Of a DNA stretch of 64,000 bases, positions 18,184-27,787 are shown piece after piece; the stretch's first letter is position 1; each line of letters starts with the position of its first letter. The translations under genes were made by a program, and so were the position numbers. The DNA is from Streptomyces sp. NBC_00663 (GTDB lineage: Bacteria; Actinomycetota; Actinomycetes; Streptomycetales; Streptomycetaceae), in the NCBI RefSeq assembly GCF_036226885.1, contig NZ_CP109027.1, positions 1,860,001-1,924,000 of the forward strand, in the 5' to 3' direction. The notes beneath the pieces are model-generated. The model was not told where the DNA came from, ran no database searches, and saw only the letters and a program-made list of their open reading frames with translations.

Positions 18184-19752
18184 GTGGGACACCATCGCAA
18201 GGCCCTGCGCACGACCGCCGTGGGCGCCGTCTCCGCGACACTGATCGCCGGTAGCGCCCTCGGGTTCGCCCCGGCCGCCCAGGCCTCGACCGGCGGCGTA
18301 CGGTTCGTCGACATCGCCGGTGACGGCGGCACCGTCCTCAAGGCGAACGTCATCACGCCGGCCGACGCGGACGGTTCGCGGCGCTATCCGCTGATCGTGT
18401 TCCCCACGAGCTGGGGCCTGCCCCAGGTCGAGTATCTCGCCCAGGCGCAGAAACTCGCGAACTCCGGCTACATCGTGGTCAGTTACAACGTGCGCGGCTT
18501 CTGGCAGTCGGGCGGACAGATAGAAGTGGCGGGCCCGCCCGACATAGCCGACGCCTCGAAGGTCATCGACTGGGCGCTCGCCAACACCCCCTCCGACGCG
18601 GCGCACATCGGCATGGGCGGCGTCTCCTACGGCGCCGGCATCAGCCTGCTCGCCGCCGCGCACGACAAGCGCGTCAAGGCGGTCGCCGCGCTCAGCGGCT
18701 GGGCCGATCTGATCGACTCGATCTACTCGGGCCGCACCCAACACGTCCAGGCGGCCGGGCTGCTGGACGGCGCGAGTGTCGTCACGGGCCGGCAGAGCGC
18801 CGAACTCCGGGAGATCTTCGACAACTTCTACGCCTCCAACCTGTCCAAGGAACAGGACATGCTCAACTGGGGGAAGAAACGTTCGGCCGCCACATATGTG
18901 GATCAGCTGAACAAGAACGGCGCGGCGGTCATGATGGCCAACGCCTGGGGCGACTCGGTCTTCCCGCCCAACCAGTACGCGGACTTCTACGAGCAGCTGA
19001 CCGGCCCCAAGAGACTGGAGTTCCGCCCCGGCGACCACGCGACCGCCGAGCTGACGGGCCTGTTCGGGCTGCCCAACGACGTGTGGACCGACACCGAGCG
19101 CTGGTTCGACCGCTACCTCAAGGGCTCGGCGAACGGCATCGACAAAGAGCTGCCGGTCCAGCTCAAGACCCGTTCCACCGGCGGCTACGAGGGATACCCC
19201 GACTGGAAGTCGGTCGGCGCGACGACGAGGAAGCTCGCCCTGTCCGGCACGACCACGATCCACACGAACGTCGACTCCGGGGCCGACGGCGGAGTCGTCT
19301 TCCTCTCCAGCATCCTCGACCAGGTCGCCCAGCTCCCCCCGGTCGCCTCGATCCCCCTGCTCCCCCGGCGCTGGGCGGCCGTGTGGCAGTCGGAGAAGTA
19401 CACGACGGCCCAACAGGTGCGCGGCACGGCCGAGTTGCACACGACGGTCACCCCGACGAAGGAGAGCGGCACCCTCGTCGCCTACCTCTACGACGTGGGG
19501 CCGCTCGGCCTCGGCAAGCTGGTCTCCCACGCGCCGTACACCTTCCACGGGCGGACGCCCGGCACGCCGTTCGGCCTCGACCTGGAGCTGTACTCCACGG
19601 CCTACGACGTCCCGGCGGGTCACCGTCTGGCGCTGGTCGTCGACACGGTCGACCCGCTCTACATCGAGCACAACCCGTCCGGCGCGCAGCTGACCTTCTC
19701 CTCGCCGGCGACCGACCCGTCGTACGTGTCGATCCCGCTGCGCGAGCAGTGA
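18184..19752 (+). CDS. secreted CocE/NonD-family alpha/beta hydrolase
   Basis: 522 residues. An N-terminal signal peptide (HHRKALRT, hydrophobic core, cleavage after AQA) precedes an X-Pro dipeptidyl-peptidase/cocaine-esterase-type catalytic domain. Ser148 in GGVSYG is the nucleophile; probable partners are the Asp in ANAWGDSVFPP and the His in RPGDHATAEL. The C-terminal ~170 residues form the jelly-roll domain of the family (TLVAYLYDVG, YDVPAGHRLALVVDT). The natural substrate (ester or Xaa-Pro peptide) is unknown. Start GTG has GAGGAGTGA at ideal spacing. Confidence 0.88.
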   Translation: MGHHRKALRTTAVGAVSATLIAGSALGFAPAAQASTGGVRFVDIAGDGGTVLKANVITPADADGSRRYPLIVFPTSWGLPQVEYLAQAQKLANSGYIVVSYNVRGFWQSGGQIEVAGPPDIADASKVIDWALANTPSDAAHIGMGGVSYGAGISLLAAAHDKRVKAVAALSGWADLIDSIYSGRTQHVQAAGLLDGASVVTGRQSAELREIFDNFYASNLSKEQDMLNWGKKRSAATYVDQLNKNGAAVMMANAWGDSVFPPNQYADFYEQLTGPKRLEFRPGDHATAELTGLFGLPNDVWTDTERWFDRYLKGSANGIDKELPVQLKTRSTGGYEGYPDWKSVGATTRKLALSGTTTIHTNVDSGADGGVVFLSSILDQVAQLPPVASIPLLPRRWAAVWQSEKYTTAQQVRGTAELHTTVTPTKESGTLVAYLYDVGPLGLGKLVSHAPYTFHGRTPGTPFGLDLELYSTAYDVPAGHRLALVVDTVDPLYIEHNPSGAQLTFSSPATDPSYVSIPLREQ

Positions 19753-19797
19753 TCTCCGGCCTACGCGCCGGGCGGGTATGGCTCTGGTGAGCTGCCA

Positions 19798-19824
19798 CCC
19801 CCTACGGTCTCGGGGCCGTGGGGG
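19798..19824. terminator. probable terminator hairpin between convergent genes
   Basis: CCCCCTACGG (19798-19807) pairs with CCGTGGGGG (19816-19824) with one bulged T and an 8-nt loop, 45 bp after the hydrolase stop. It lies in the 167-bp gap facing the end of the ABC ATPase gene; the rest of the gap shows no other gene. Confidence 0.4.
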
Positions 19825-19919
19825 GACCGGGGGGACCGCCCCCGGCTGGCAGCGAGACCGCCGTCATCAGCGATGAACGGCATATCGTAGTCGAGGTGCG
19901 AGGCGCGGCACTCCCCTGG

Positions 19920-20663
<744 letters not shown>

Positions 20664-20795
20664 GCCCAGCCCTACCCACTCTCAGCTGTGTCGCGATTGC
20701 CGAAAACTATCCAGGCGAGGCGGGCGCGAGTGCACGACACGCACTTTTCGGGCATTAGCCGTATTTACGCCCCGTTTATGTGCCCGCCGCATGCC

Positions 20796-21203
20796 CTACG
20801 CCTCCGCCACCTCGGCGTACAGCTGGGAGAGTTCGGGCACTCCGCTCGCCGCCCACTCATGACCGTCGGCGACGACGTCGAACTCCCGGCCGGAGGCGAG
20901 GCGGATCACGGGCTGACCGTCGGCGCGGATCCCCCACACGGCGCCCGGTACGGTCCGCACGATCACCGTCCCGAGATACAGCCCGGCGTCGTTGCCGAGC
21001 CACTCCAGCACCTCGGCGTCGTCCCGCCAGCGCGGCACCAGCTGATCGAGGGCCTCCAACGAGTCGGCACTGTCGTCGAGTTGGACTCCGGACCGGGCCG
21101 CCTGGCGGCGCAGCAGCTCGCACTCGGCGAGGAGTCCCGCGATGCCCTCGGCGTCGTGCGCCCCGGGTTCCTTGCGCCGGTTGCCCAGAAAAGGGATCTT
21201 CAT
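20796..21203 (-). CDS. small hypothetical protein (DUF6278-like)
   Basis: 135 residues. Soluble alpha/beta protein with a basic N-terminus (KIPFLGNRRKEP), then helices (EGIAGLLAECELLRRQA, LEALDQLVPRWR) and strands (YLGTVIVRTVPGAVWGI, PVIRLASGREFDVV). Matches, from memory, a Streptomyces family of unknown function labelled DUF6278. Monocistronic, 132 bp upstream of the gluA promoter side. No catalytic residues can be named. Confidence 0.65.
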   Translation of the reverse strand: MKIPFLGNRRKEPGAHDAEGIAGLLAECELLRRQAARSGVQLDDSADSLEALDQLVPRWRDDAEVLEWLGNDAGLYLGTVIVRTVPGAVWGIRADGQPVIRLASGREFDVVADGHEWAASGVPELSQLYAEVAEA

Positions 21204-21374
21204 ATGCCCAGCGTGTCATTCGCACCCTCGTACGCACCACAGGCGCGCGGGCAGTCGATTCCGGGCGAGTTCACGCCGAGTTCGCGCATGGCGCGTTGAC
21301 GGGTCACCCGGACCTCCTTAACTTCACCGTGCGTCACACGTCTCGTCCTGACCGGTCGTGAACGGGGGAACCAG

Positions 21375-23138
21375 GTGCGCCGAGGTGTCCGCATGTCCGT
21401 GCTCGCGCTCGCCCTGTCCACGGCGCTGACGCCGGCCGCTCCCGTAGAGGCCGCGCCGGTCCGGAGAGCCACGGAACCCCTGCCGCTGGAACGGCTCTTC
21501 GACAACACGGCGGTCAGTGACGACGCCCGCCCCGGTGAGGCGGACTTCGACGGCGCGGGCGCCTCCCTGTCGGCGCGGGACCTCACGGCGGCGGGCTGGA
21601 CACCGGGCCGCACCCTGACCGTGCAGGGGGCACGGCTGACGTGGCCCCGCCGCGAGCCGGGCGAGCCGGACAACGTACGGGCCGCCGGGCAGTCGGTGCG
21701 CGTGACCGGCCACGGGGACGCGCTCGCCTTCCTGACCACGGCCACGGAGGGCACCGAGGTCACAGGCGCGGGGACGGTGTCGTACACGGACGGCACGGCC
21801 TCCTCGTACCGTCTGACCGCCCCCGACTGGCGGACCGGGCCGCTCGCCACCGAGGCCGTGGCGCTGCCGCACCTGAACTCGCCGGACGGTCAACTCGCCG
21901 AGAAGGCACGGCTGTACGTCGTGACCGTGCCGCTGGTGCGCGGTCGCCGGGTCGCGTCGGTGCGACTGCCCAACTCGCCGGGCCTGCATGTGTTCGCGGT
22001 GTCCGTGCGGGCCACCACGCCTGGCTGGACGGGGAGTTGGGCCGCCGCGACGGCCGGGTATCCGCAGGTGGGGCCGTGGAGCGACCGGACGCTGCGGCTC
22101 GTCGTGCACACCTCGGTGGGCGGGCCCCGGGTGCGGCTGCGGTTCGACAACACCTTCGCGGCGGCGCCGGTGCGGATCGGGAGCGTCACGGTGGCGGTCC
22201 AGGCGGCGGGCGCGGCGGCGCGCGACGTGCCGGTGGCGGTGGCCTTCCGGGGTGCAACGGGGGTCGAGGTGGCCGCCGGGGCGCAGGTGTTCAGCGATCC
22301 GCTCGACTTCGACGTGCCGGCGGACAGCAGTCTGCTGGTGAGCTTCCATCTGCCGGGAACGGTGACGGCGGCGCCGGTGCACCGGCTCGCGCGGCAGCGG
22401 TCGTACGTCAGCGAGGCGGGCGACCACACGTCGGACGTCCCGGCGACGGCGTACACCGCCGTTCTGACCAACTGGCCGCTGCTGACCGGGGTGGACGTCG
22501 GCGGCGGACCCGGATCGGTGGTGCTGCTCGGGGACTCGATCACCGACGGCGAGAAGTCCACGGCCGACGCCGACCGGCGCTGGCCGGACGTGCTCGCCGA
22601 CCGACTGCTCGCCCAGGACGAGGTCCCGCACTACGGCGTGCTCAACCAGGGCATCTCCGCCAACCGCGTGGTCACCGACCGCTATCCCGGCGAGGGCGTC
22701 TCCACCGACACCGGCGGGGTGAGCGCCCTGCACCGCTTCGACCGGGACGTCCTCGCCCAGACCTCGGCCCGTACGGCGGTCGTCTTCCAGGGCGTCAACG
22801 ACGTGCGGTGGGGCGCCACCGCCGGCGAGGTGATCGCCGGGCTGCGCGAGATCGCCGGCCGGGGGCATGAGCGGGGGCTGCGGATGCTGGCGGCGACGAT
22901 CCTGCCCTGCGAGGGCGAGGCGCGCTGCACGGCCGCCGTCGACGCCGAGCGGGTCCGGGTCAACGCCTGGATCCGGGACGCCCGCGCGTTCGACGGCGTG
23001 CTTGATTTCGACGAGGTCGTACGCGACCCGGTCCACCCGGCGCGGATGCTGGCCGCCTACGACAGCGGGGACCATCTGCATCCGGGGGACGCGGGGCTGG
23101 CCGCCCTCGCGGGGGCGGTGGACCTGAAGCTGCTGTGA
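21375..23138 (+). CDS. secreted GDSL/SGNH-type hydrolase with N-terminal beta domain
   Basis: 587 residues: signal peptide (RRGVRMSVLALALSTALTP, cleavage near VEA-AP), a ~300-residue beta-rich region, then an SGNH hydrolase domain. Blocks seen: block I VVLLGDSITDG (Ser nucleophile), the Gly/Asn of FQGVNDV (block III) and DHLHPGDAG (block V, Asp and His). It would cleave esters outside the cell, probably on polysaccharide or lipid. Start GTG 21375 has GGGGGAA 7 nt upstream; an ATG 18 nt downstream is an alternative. Its stop is 1 bp from the stop of the convergent exonuclease gene. Confidence 0.85.
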   Translation: MRRGVRMSVLALALSTALTPAAPVEAAPVRRATEPLPLERLFDNTAVSDDARPGEADFDGAGASLSARDLTAAGWTPGRTLTVQGARLTWPRREPGEPDNVRAAGQSVRVTGHGDALAFLTTATEGTEVTGAGTVSYTDGTASSYRLTAPDWRTGPLATEAVALPHLNSPDGQLAEKARLYVVTVPLVRGRRVASVRLPNSPGLHVFAVSVRATTPGWTGSWAAATAGYPQVGPWSDRTLRLVVHTSVGGPRVRLRFDNTFAAAPVRIGSVTVAVQAAGAAARDVPVAVAFRGATGVEVAAGAQVFSDPLDFDVPADSSLLVSFHLPGTVTAAPVHRLARQRSYVSEAGDHTSDVPATAYTAVLTNWPLLTGVDVGGGPGSVVLLGDSITDGEKSTADADRRWPDVLADRLLAQDEVPHYGVLNQGISANRVVTDRYPGEGVSTDTGGVSALHRFDRDVLAQTSARTAVVFQGVNDVRWGATAGEVIAGLREIAGRGHERGLRMLAATILPCEGEARCTAAVDAERVRVNAWIRDARAFDGVLDFDEVVRDPVHPARMLAAYDSGDHLHPGDAGLAALAGAVDLKLL

Positions 23139-23139
23139 C

Positions 23140-23922
23140 CTACGGGACGTCCAGGTCCACGACCACCGGCGCGTGGTCCGAGGCGCCCTTGCCCTTGCGC
23201 TCCTCGCGGTCCACGTAGGCGTCGGTGACGGCCTTGGCGAACGGCTCGTTGCCGTACACCAGGTCGATGCGCATGCCACGGTTCTTGGGGAAGCAGAGCT
23301 GGCGGTAGTCCCAGTACGTGAAGGGATGGTCGTACTTCAGGGGCCGCGGGACCACGTCCGACAGGCCGGCCTCGCGGAGGGCGGCGAGGGCCGCGCGCTC
23401 GGCCGGGGTGACATGGGTGAGGCCCTCGAAGGCGGCCACGTCGTAGACGTCGTCGTCCGTCGGCGCCACGTTGTAGTCGCCCAGGATCGCGAACGGCCTG
23501 CTGCCCGCCGCGTCACCGGCGACGGCCGCCTTGAGGGCCTCGAACCACTGGAGCTTGTAGGCGTAGTGCGGGTGGTCCACCTCGCGGCCGTTCGGCACGT
23601 ACACCGACCAGACGCGGACGCCGCCGCAGGTCGCGGAGATCGCGCGGGGTTCGGGGGCGCCGTCGTAACCGGGGTCGCCGGGCAGGCCCTTGACGACGTC
23701 CTCCAGACCGACGCGGGAGATCACCGCCACGCCGTTCCACCTGCCGGTCGCGTGGACCGCCGCCTCGTAGCCCGCCTCGCGCAGCTGGTCGAACGGGAAC
23801 TGCTCCTCGGCCAGCTTGGCCTCCTGGAGGCAGAGCACGTCCGTGCCGCTGCTCTCCAGCCAGGCCAGGAGCCTCGGCAGGCGGGCGGTGATCGAGTTCA
23901 CGTTCCAGGTCGCGATGCGCAT
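23140..23922 (-). CDS. xth: exodeoxyribonuclease III
   Basis: 260 residues of the EEP nuclease fold. Active-site signatures: DVLCLQEAKL (Glu metal ligand), GDYNVAPTDDDVYD (Asp/Asn pair), GMRIDLVYG (Asp) and SDHAPVVVDL (Asp-His). It removes nucleotides 3' to 5' and cuts abasic sites in base-excision repair. ATG 23922 begins the canonical MRIATWNVN start; a longer frame would add 10 unlikely residues. An MBL-fold gene begins 30 nt away on the same strand. Confidence 0.92.
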   Translation of the reverse strand: MRIATWNVNSITARLPRLLAWLESSGTDVLCLQEAKLAEEQFPFDQLREAGYEAAVHATGRWNGVAVISRVGLEDVVKGLPGDPGYDGAPEPRAISATCGGVRVWSVYVPNGREVDHPHYAYKLQWFEALKAAVAGDAAGSRPFAILGDYNVAPTDDDVYDVAAFEGLTHVTPAERAALAALREAGLSDVVPRPLKYDHPFTYWDYRQLCFPKNRGMRIDLVYGNEPFAKAVTDAYVDREERKGKGASDHAPVVVDLDVP

Positions 23923-23952
23923 GCCTGACAACCTACCGGGCCCCACTGACAC

Positions 23953-24594
23953 TCACAGAGACGCGCTCTCCCCGGGCGCCAGGCGCAGGTGCTCCGCGCC
24001 GCCGAGCGCACCGATCTGGTTGTCGTAGATCGGGCGGGCGAGGTCGGTGAGCAGGGCGTCATGGATGTCGTACGCCCGTTGCGGCTTGAGCTCACGGACG
24101 TAGTCGATCACCTCGGAGATCTTGCTCCAGGGCGCCATGACCGGCAGCATCAGCGTCTCCACCGCCTGGTCGGGGACGGTCAGGGCGTCGCCCGGGTGGA
24201 AGACACGGCCGCCGTCGATCAGGTAGCCGACGTTGGTGATGCGCGGGATGTCCGGGTGGATCACGGCGTGCAGCTCGCCGTGGACCTGGACGTCGAAGCC
24301 CGCGGCGGTGAACGTGTCACCCTGACCGACGGTGTGCACGCGGCCCGGGAAGGCGGCGGAGATCTTCTCGGCGACGGACCCCAGGGTCCAGATCTCGGTC
24401 GCCGGGTCGGCCTCCATGGCCGCGCGCAGCCGCTCCTCGCTGAAGTGGTCGGGGTGCTCGTGCGTGACGAGGATCGCCTCCGCGCCGAGCGCGGCGTCCT
24501 CCTCGCTGAACATGCCCGGGTCGAGGACGAGCGTGCGCCCGTCCTTCTCCAGGCGGACGCAGGCGTGCGACTTCTTCGTGAGCTTCATGGTCAT
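23953..24594 (-). CDS. MBL-fold metallo-hydrolase
   Basis: 213 residues. Metallo-beta-lactamase fold with the metal motif VTHEHPDHF, later metal ligands His in GELHAVIHPD and Asp/His in VFHPGDAL. Similar to UlaG/YfnB-like L-ascorbate-type or general MBL hydrolases; substrate unknown. It reads into the exonuclease gene after 30 nt, so the two may be co-transcribed, which does not by itself imply a repair role. Confidence 0.85.
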   Translation of the reverse strand: MTMKLTKKSHACVRLEKDGRTLVLDPGMFSEEDAALGAEAILVTHEHPDHFSEERLRAAMEADPATEIWTLGSVAEKISAAFPGRVHTVGQGDTFTAAGFDVQVHGELHAVIHPDIPRITNVGYLIDGGRVFHPGDALTVPDQAVETLMLPVMAPWSKISEVIDYVRELKPQRAYDIHDALLTDLARPIYDNQIGALGGAEHLRLAPGESASL

Positions 24595-24666
24595 GGCACC
24601 ATCCTGCCCCCTGGAAGGGCGGCCGGGGCGGCTCAGCCTGGTGCTTCCACTGCCCGGCTGACACGC

Positions 24667-25998
24667 TCACTCCTCCGGCGTCGTCTCCTCGCGGATGACC
24701 TGCTGGGCCACCTTGAAGGCGCTGTTCGCCGCCGGTACACCGCAGTAGACGGCCGCCTGGAGCAGCACCTCCCTGATCTCGGCCGGGGTGAGGCCGTTGC
24801 GCAGGGCGGCCCGGACATGGAAGCCGAGCTCCTCCAGGTGGCCGCCCGCGACCAGCGCGGTGAGGGTGACACAGCTGCGGGAGCGGCGGTCGAGGCCGGG
24901 GCGGTCCCAGATCTCGCCCCAGGCGTAGCGGGTGATGAACTCCTGGAAGTCGCCGGAGAAGTCGTCGGCCTGCGCCAGCGCCCGGTTCACGTGCGCGTCG
25001 CCGAGCACCTCGCGGCGCACCTTGAGCCCGGCGTCGTACGGGTCGGGCCGGCCGCCCGTGACCAGGGGTGCCGGAGCGGCCGGGGCGATCTCGGCGATCG
25101 GCACGACCTGCGGCGGCGGCCCCGCGGCGGCCAGGACCGGCTTCACGGGGGCCGCGGGGATCGCCGTCTGGCCGGTCGTCGAGTCGTAGGCGGGCTGCCA
25201 GGCGGTGGAGAAGTGCCGGACCAGGAGGTCGGTGACGGCGGCGGGCTGTTCCACCGGTACGAGGTGCGAGGCGCCCGGTACGACGGCCAGGCGCGCGTCC
25301 GGGATCCCGGCGACCAGCGTGCGGGCCTCCGCGGGGCCGGTGACCTGGTCGTCGGAGCCGACGAGGACGAGGGTCGGCGCCCCGACACGGCCGAGGTCGG
25401 CCCGTACATCGAACGCGGCCAGGGCCTCGCAGGCCGCGATGTAGCAGCCGGGGTCGGTGGTGCGGACCATCTGCACGGCCCAGTCGGTGATCGCGGGCTG
25501 CGCGGCGGCGAACCCGCCGGTGAACCAGCGGTCGGGGGACGACCGGGCGATGGGGTCGAGCCCGTTGGTCCGCACGATCACGCCCCGCTGCCGGAACTCG
25601 TCCGGCGTCCCGAACCGGGGCGACGTCGCGATCAGCGCGAGGGACGCGATCCGCTCCGGGTGACGCAGCGCCAGCTCCATGCCGATCGCGCCGCCGAGCG
25701 CACAGCCCGCGTAGCCGAAGCGCTGCACACCGAGGCCGTCGAGGGTGGCGAGCAGCCGGGCGGTGATGTCGCCGACCGAGCCCGCGGGGTAGGCGGGTGC
25801 GCCGCCGTGGCCCGGCAGGTCGAACCGGAAGATGCGCCACTGCTTGGCCAGCTCGGGCACCTGCCGGTCCCACATGTGCCAGGTCGTGCCTAGGGACGGT
25901 CCCAGGATCAGCACGGGCGCCTGTTCTGGCCCGTCAAAGCGATATTGCAGGGTGTTCGTCGCACTCTCACTCACGTCCTGCACGCTCTCACATCTCAC
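24667..25998 (-). CDS. pcaL: fused 3-oxoadipate enol-lactonase / 4-carboxymuconolactone decarboxylase-like protein
   Basis: 443 residues: an alpha/beta-hydrolase PcaD part (~20-265), a Pro/Ala linker (~266-320), and a carboxymuconolactone decarboxylase part (~325-435, with DRRSRSCVTLTALVAGGH and CGVPAANSAFK). The fusion is the actinobacterial PcaL arrangement of protocatechuate degradation. The nucleophile elbow reads YAGCALGG: Ala100 stands where lactonases have serine, so the PcaD half may be inactive or belong to a variant subfamily. No other pca genes are present. The start is uncertain: GTG at 25998, 25983 or 25974. Confidence 0.8.
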   Translation of the reverse strand: MRCESVQDVSESATNTLQYRFDGPEQAPVLILGPSLGTTWHMWDRQVPELAKQWRIFRFDLPGHGGAPAYPAGSVGDITARLLATLDGLGVQRFGYAGCALGGAIGMELALRHPERIASLALIATSPRFGTPDEFRQRGVIVRTNGLDPIARSSPDRWFTGGFAAAQPAITDWAVQMVRTTDPGCYIAACEALAAFDVRADLGRVGAPTLVLVGSDDQVTGPAEARTLVAGIPDARLAVVPGASHLVPVEQPAAVTDLLVRHFSTAWQPAYDSTTGQTAIPAAPVKPVLAAAGPPPQVVPIAEIAPAAPAPLVTGGRPDPYDAGLKVRREVLGDAHVNRALAQADDFSGDFQEFITRYAWGEIWDRPGLDRRSRSCVTLTALVAGGHLEELGFHVRAALRNGLTPAEIREVLLQAAVYCGVPAANSAFKVAQQVIREETTPEE

Positions 25999-26630
25999 GA
26001 CAGCCCCTATGAGCGGGGCGCTGGCTGTAGCTGTCTTACCAGGTGGAAGACCTCCCGGGCCGCGTCCTTAGGGACGGGGTGCTTGGCCGAGTGCCCGGCG
26101 CGGGCTGGGCGCGTGTGACCGGCGCGCCCGGAGGGGAACCCTGAGCACCAGCGAGCGGCAAGGAGTCACCGTGACCGTTTGCGGGCCCGACGGGACGGCG
26201 GGCCGGCCCATCGGACGCCGGAGAGCGGGGACGGCCGGGGCAGCGCGATGACCTTGGCGGGGACGCCGCGCGCATGCTCAAGGAGCATCTCGCCTCGCCC
26301 AACGGCCCCCAGGTTCCGCGGTGGTAGATGGCGCTCGTCGCGAACAGCAGCCAGGCGGTGACCGCGTACACGGCGCATGCCGGCACCCCTTGTCTTCACG
26401 GCGCCCTTCACGCGCTGCGACGACGTGACCGTATTCGACTTCAGCGGCGTCGCGGGCCACAGTTTCTCGTCCTGGCCCGGGCGTCTCCGGGCGGGGCTGG
26501 TTCGCCACCACGCGAACTCCTGCACGCTACCGCCAATTGGGCCTGCCGAAACCGAGTAGAACGGCTGGTCATGGGAACGATCAGGGCTTCCGAACGGGCA
26601 TCTCCGCTCGCCTACCCGCAAGGATCGCCG
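25999..26630. other. gene-poor stretch with degraded sequence
   Basis: Over 600 bp without a supportable intact gene. Frames are short and broken on both strands. The only recognisable content is a hemolysin III fragment at 26291-26386 on the minus strand. It marks the left edge of the remnant-rich region that continues to about 34.6 kb. Confidence 0.5.
26291..26386 (-). pseudogene. fragment of a hemolysin III (YqfA/TrhA) membrane protein
   Basis: 32 codons read ACAVYAVTAWLLFATSAIYH and then RGTWGPLGEA, matching the second membrane segment and following loop of actinobacterial hemolysin III proteins (from memory). The homologous continuation (an Arg-Leu-Asp-His-Ala-Asn-type segment) is missing; after GEA the sequence changes to unrelated codons. 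No N-terminal part is found upstream. A short relic of a gene that normally has about 220-240 codons. Confidence 0.5.
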
Positions 26631-27191
26631 ATGCTTCCTGAGGTCCGCCCCCACGTATCCGCTGCCCTGGCCCACCAGTTGGAACATCAGCTGGCTCTGG
26701 CTTGGCGTCTCGAAGCCGGCCATCTCGATGTGGAGGGAGTCGCCGGCATCGCAGTCGTCGCGGCTGCCCACTCCGATGGCTATGCGGCCACCGGCCATCT
26801 CCTCGGGCTGCTGGCCTCGCTGCCCGCCCCCACCGAGGCAGGCGAACGCTTCTGGTCGGACCTGTGGAGGTCTTCGGGCACCGCGTACCTGCTCCCCGTC
26901 AACATCAAGGCCCTGGTGCTGCGTGCTCTGGAAGGAGAGGGAAGCGCCCTGGCCCGACAGATCCTCTCGGCCTTCGATGAGATGACCCCTCCCCAGCGCG
27001 TCGCGGCCGGGGAGGTGATCGGTCAAGTCCTCGCCGAGTCCGACCATTTGCCTGACCTCAAGACACAGGTCATCGGAGAGTTGTGGCTCCGAGATCTCGA
27101 ACTCACCGCCTGGCGCGTTCTGCACGCAGACCGCAGATGGGACGATCCGGCCGGACGGCAGGCTTTCGTCGACGCCTGGACGGGCGCCTGA
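26631..27191 (+). CDS. hypothetical soluble protein
   Basis: 186 residues, not recognised. It is predicted mostly helical (VSAALAHQLEHQLALAWRLE, ATGHLLGLLASLPAP, NIKALVLRALEGEGSALARQ) and acidic, without membrane segments or catalytic motif. ATG 26631 has AAGGA at 6-7 nt; the frame is open further upstream but that part is basic and low-complexity, unlike the rest. Its stop is immediately followed by a degraded cold-shock gene on the other strand. It could be a small regulatory or scaffold protein; no function assigned. Confidence 0.6.
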   Translation: MLPEVRPHVSAALAHQLEHQLALAWRLEAGHLDVEGVAGIAVVAAAHSDGYAATGHLLGLLASLPAPTEAGERFWSDLWRSSGTAYLLPVNIKALVLRALEGEGSALARQILSAFDEMTPPQRVAAGEVIGQVLAESDHLPDLKTQVIGELWLRDLELTAWRVLHADRRWDDPAGRQAFVDAWTGA

Positions 27192-27283
27192 CCGGCCCTG
27201 GGTGACGTCGAACGTCACGGTCCGGCCCTCCCGGAGCTCGCGGAGTTGATCGCGGAGTAGTGCGCGAAGACATCCGGGCCACC
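27192..27283 (-). pseudogene. remnant of a CspA-type cold-shock gene
   Basis: Read on the minus strand, one frame encodes GPDVFAHYSA (RNP2 side of the OB fold) and the next frame continues QLRELREGRTVTFDVTQG, the following loop and strand. The two pieces match the intact cold-shock gene at 31586-31789 but are separated by a frameshift/deletion. The N-terminal third (the [13 protein letters not shown] part) is absent. A decayed paralogue on the edge of the RNA-metabolism island. Confidence 0.65.
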
Positions 27284-27390
27284 GCTGCACAGACGCCTCA
27301 CGCCCACACACCGCGTCACCAGAGGAAAAGATCACGCCGCACACCGGGGCCGTGCGTGCGGTGCCCGTCGAGGCTGACGGGACGCTCGTC

Positions 27391-27729
27391 TCAAGCCGCT
27401 GCCGTCGGCTTCGCTGATTCGGCGGCGCGCCGGTATTCGGCGTTGATGCGCTGGGCTTCCGCGAGCTGGTCTTCGAGGATGACAATCCGGCAGGCGGCCT
27501 CGATGGGGGTGCCCCGGTCGACGAGTTCGCGAGCCCGGGCGGCGATGCGCAACTGGTAGCGGGAGTAGCGGCGGTGGCCGCCCGCGGAGCGGAGGGGGGT
27601 GATGAGGCGGGCCTCGCCGATGGCGCGGAGGAAGCCCTGTGTGGTGCCGAGCATCTCGGCGGCCCGGCCCATGGTGTAGGCGGGGTAATCGTCGTCGTCG
27701 AGACGGCCGAACGTGTCGTCTGCTGTCAT
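27391..27729 (-). CDS. MerR-type helix-turn-helix protein
   Basis: 112 residues. A single winged MerR N-domain (YTMGRAAEMLGTTQGFLRAI, then ARLITPLRSAGGHRRYSRYQ) followed by a helix (ARARELVDRGTPIEAACRIV) and a short coiled tail; it has no effector domain. Proteins like this often neighbour cold-shock and DEAD-box genes in Streptomyces (recollection), and here cspA and a helicase are 2-4 kb away. The ATG at 27729 has GAGAGGTG 2-3 nt upstream; the long N-terminal extension of the open frame is discarded. A 10-bp stem hairpin lies 25 nt upstream. Confidence 0.82.
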   Translation of the reverse strand: MTADDTFGRLDDDDYPAYTMGRAAEMLGTTQGFLRAIGEARLITPLRSAGGHRRYSRYQLRIAARARELVDRGTPIEAACRIVILEDQLAEAQRINAEYRRAAESAKPTAAA

Positions 27730-27754
27730 TGCACCTCTCTGCGGAACGCGCGGA

Positions 27755-27787
27755 GGGGCCCTGGCACCGTACTGGCACCAGGGCCCC
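27755..27787. promoter_or_regulatory. strong hairpin/operator in the MerR gene leader
   Basis: GGGGCCCTGG (27755-27764) and CCAGGGCCCC (27778-27787) form a perfect 10-bp stem with a 13-nt loop that contains a second TGGCACC copy. It ends 25 nt before the MerR start codon. As DNA it could be the palindrome bound by the MerR protein; as RNA it could be an attenuator or thermosensor. A similar 10-bp stem stands 26 nt before cspA. Confidence 0.5.

Noticed and set aside
26166..27485. Large minus-strand open frame across the hypothetical gene at 26631
   Set aside because: It joins unrelated pieces (including the cold-shock remnant) and lacks codon bias over its middle; only the short relics within it are supported.
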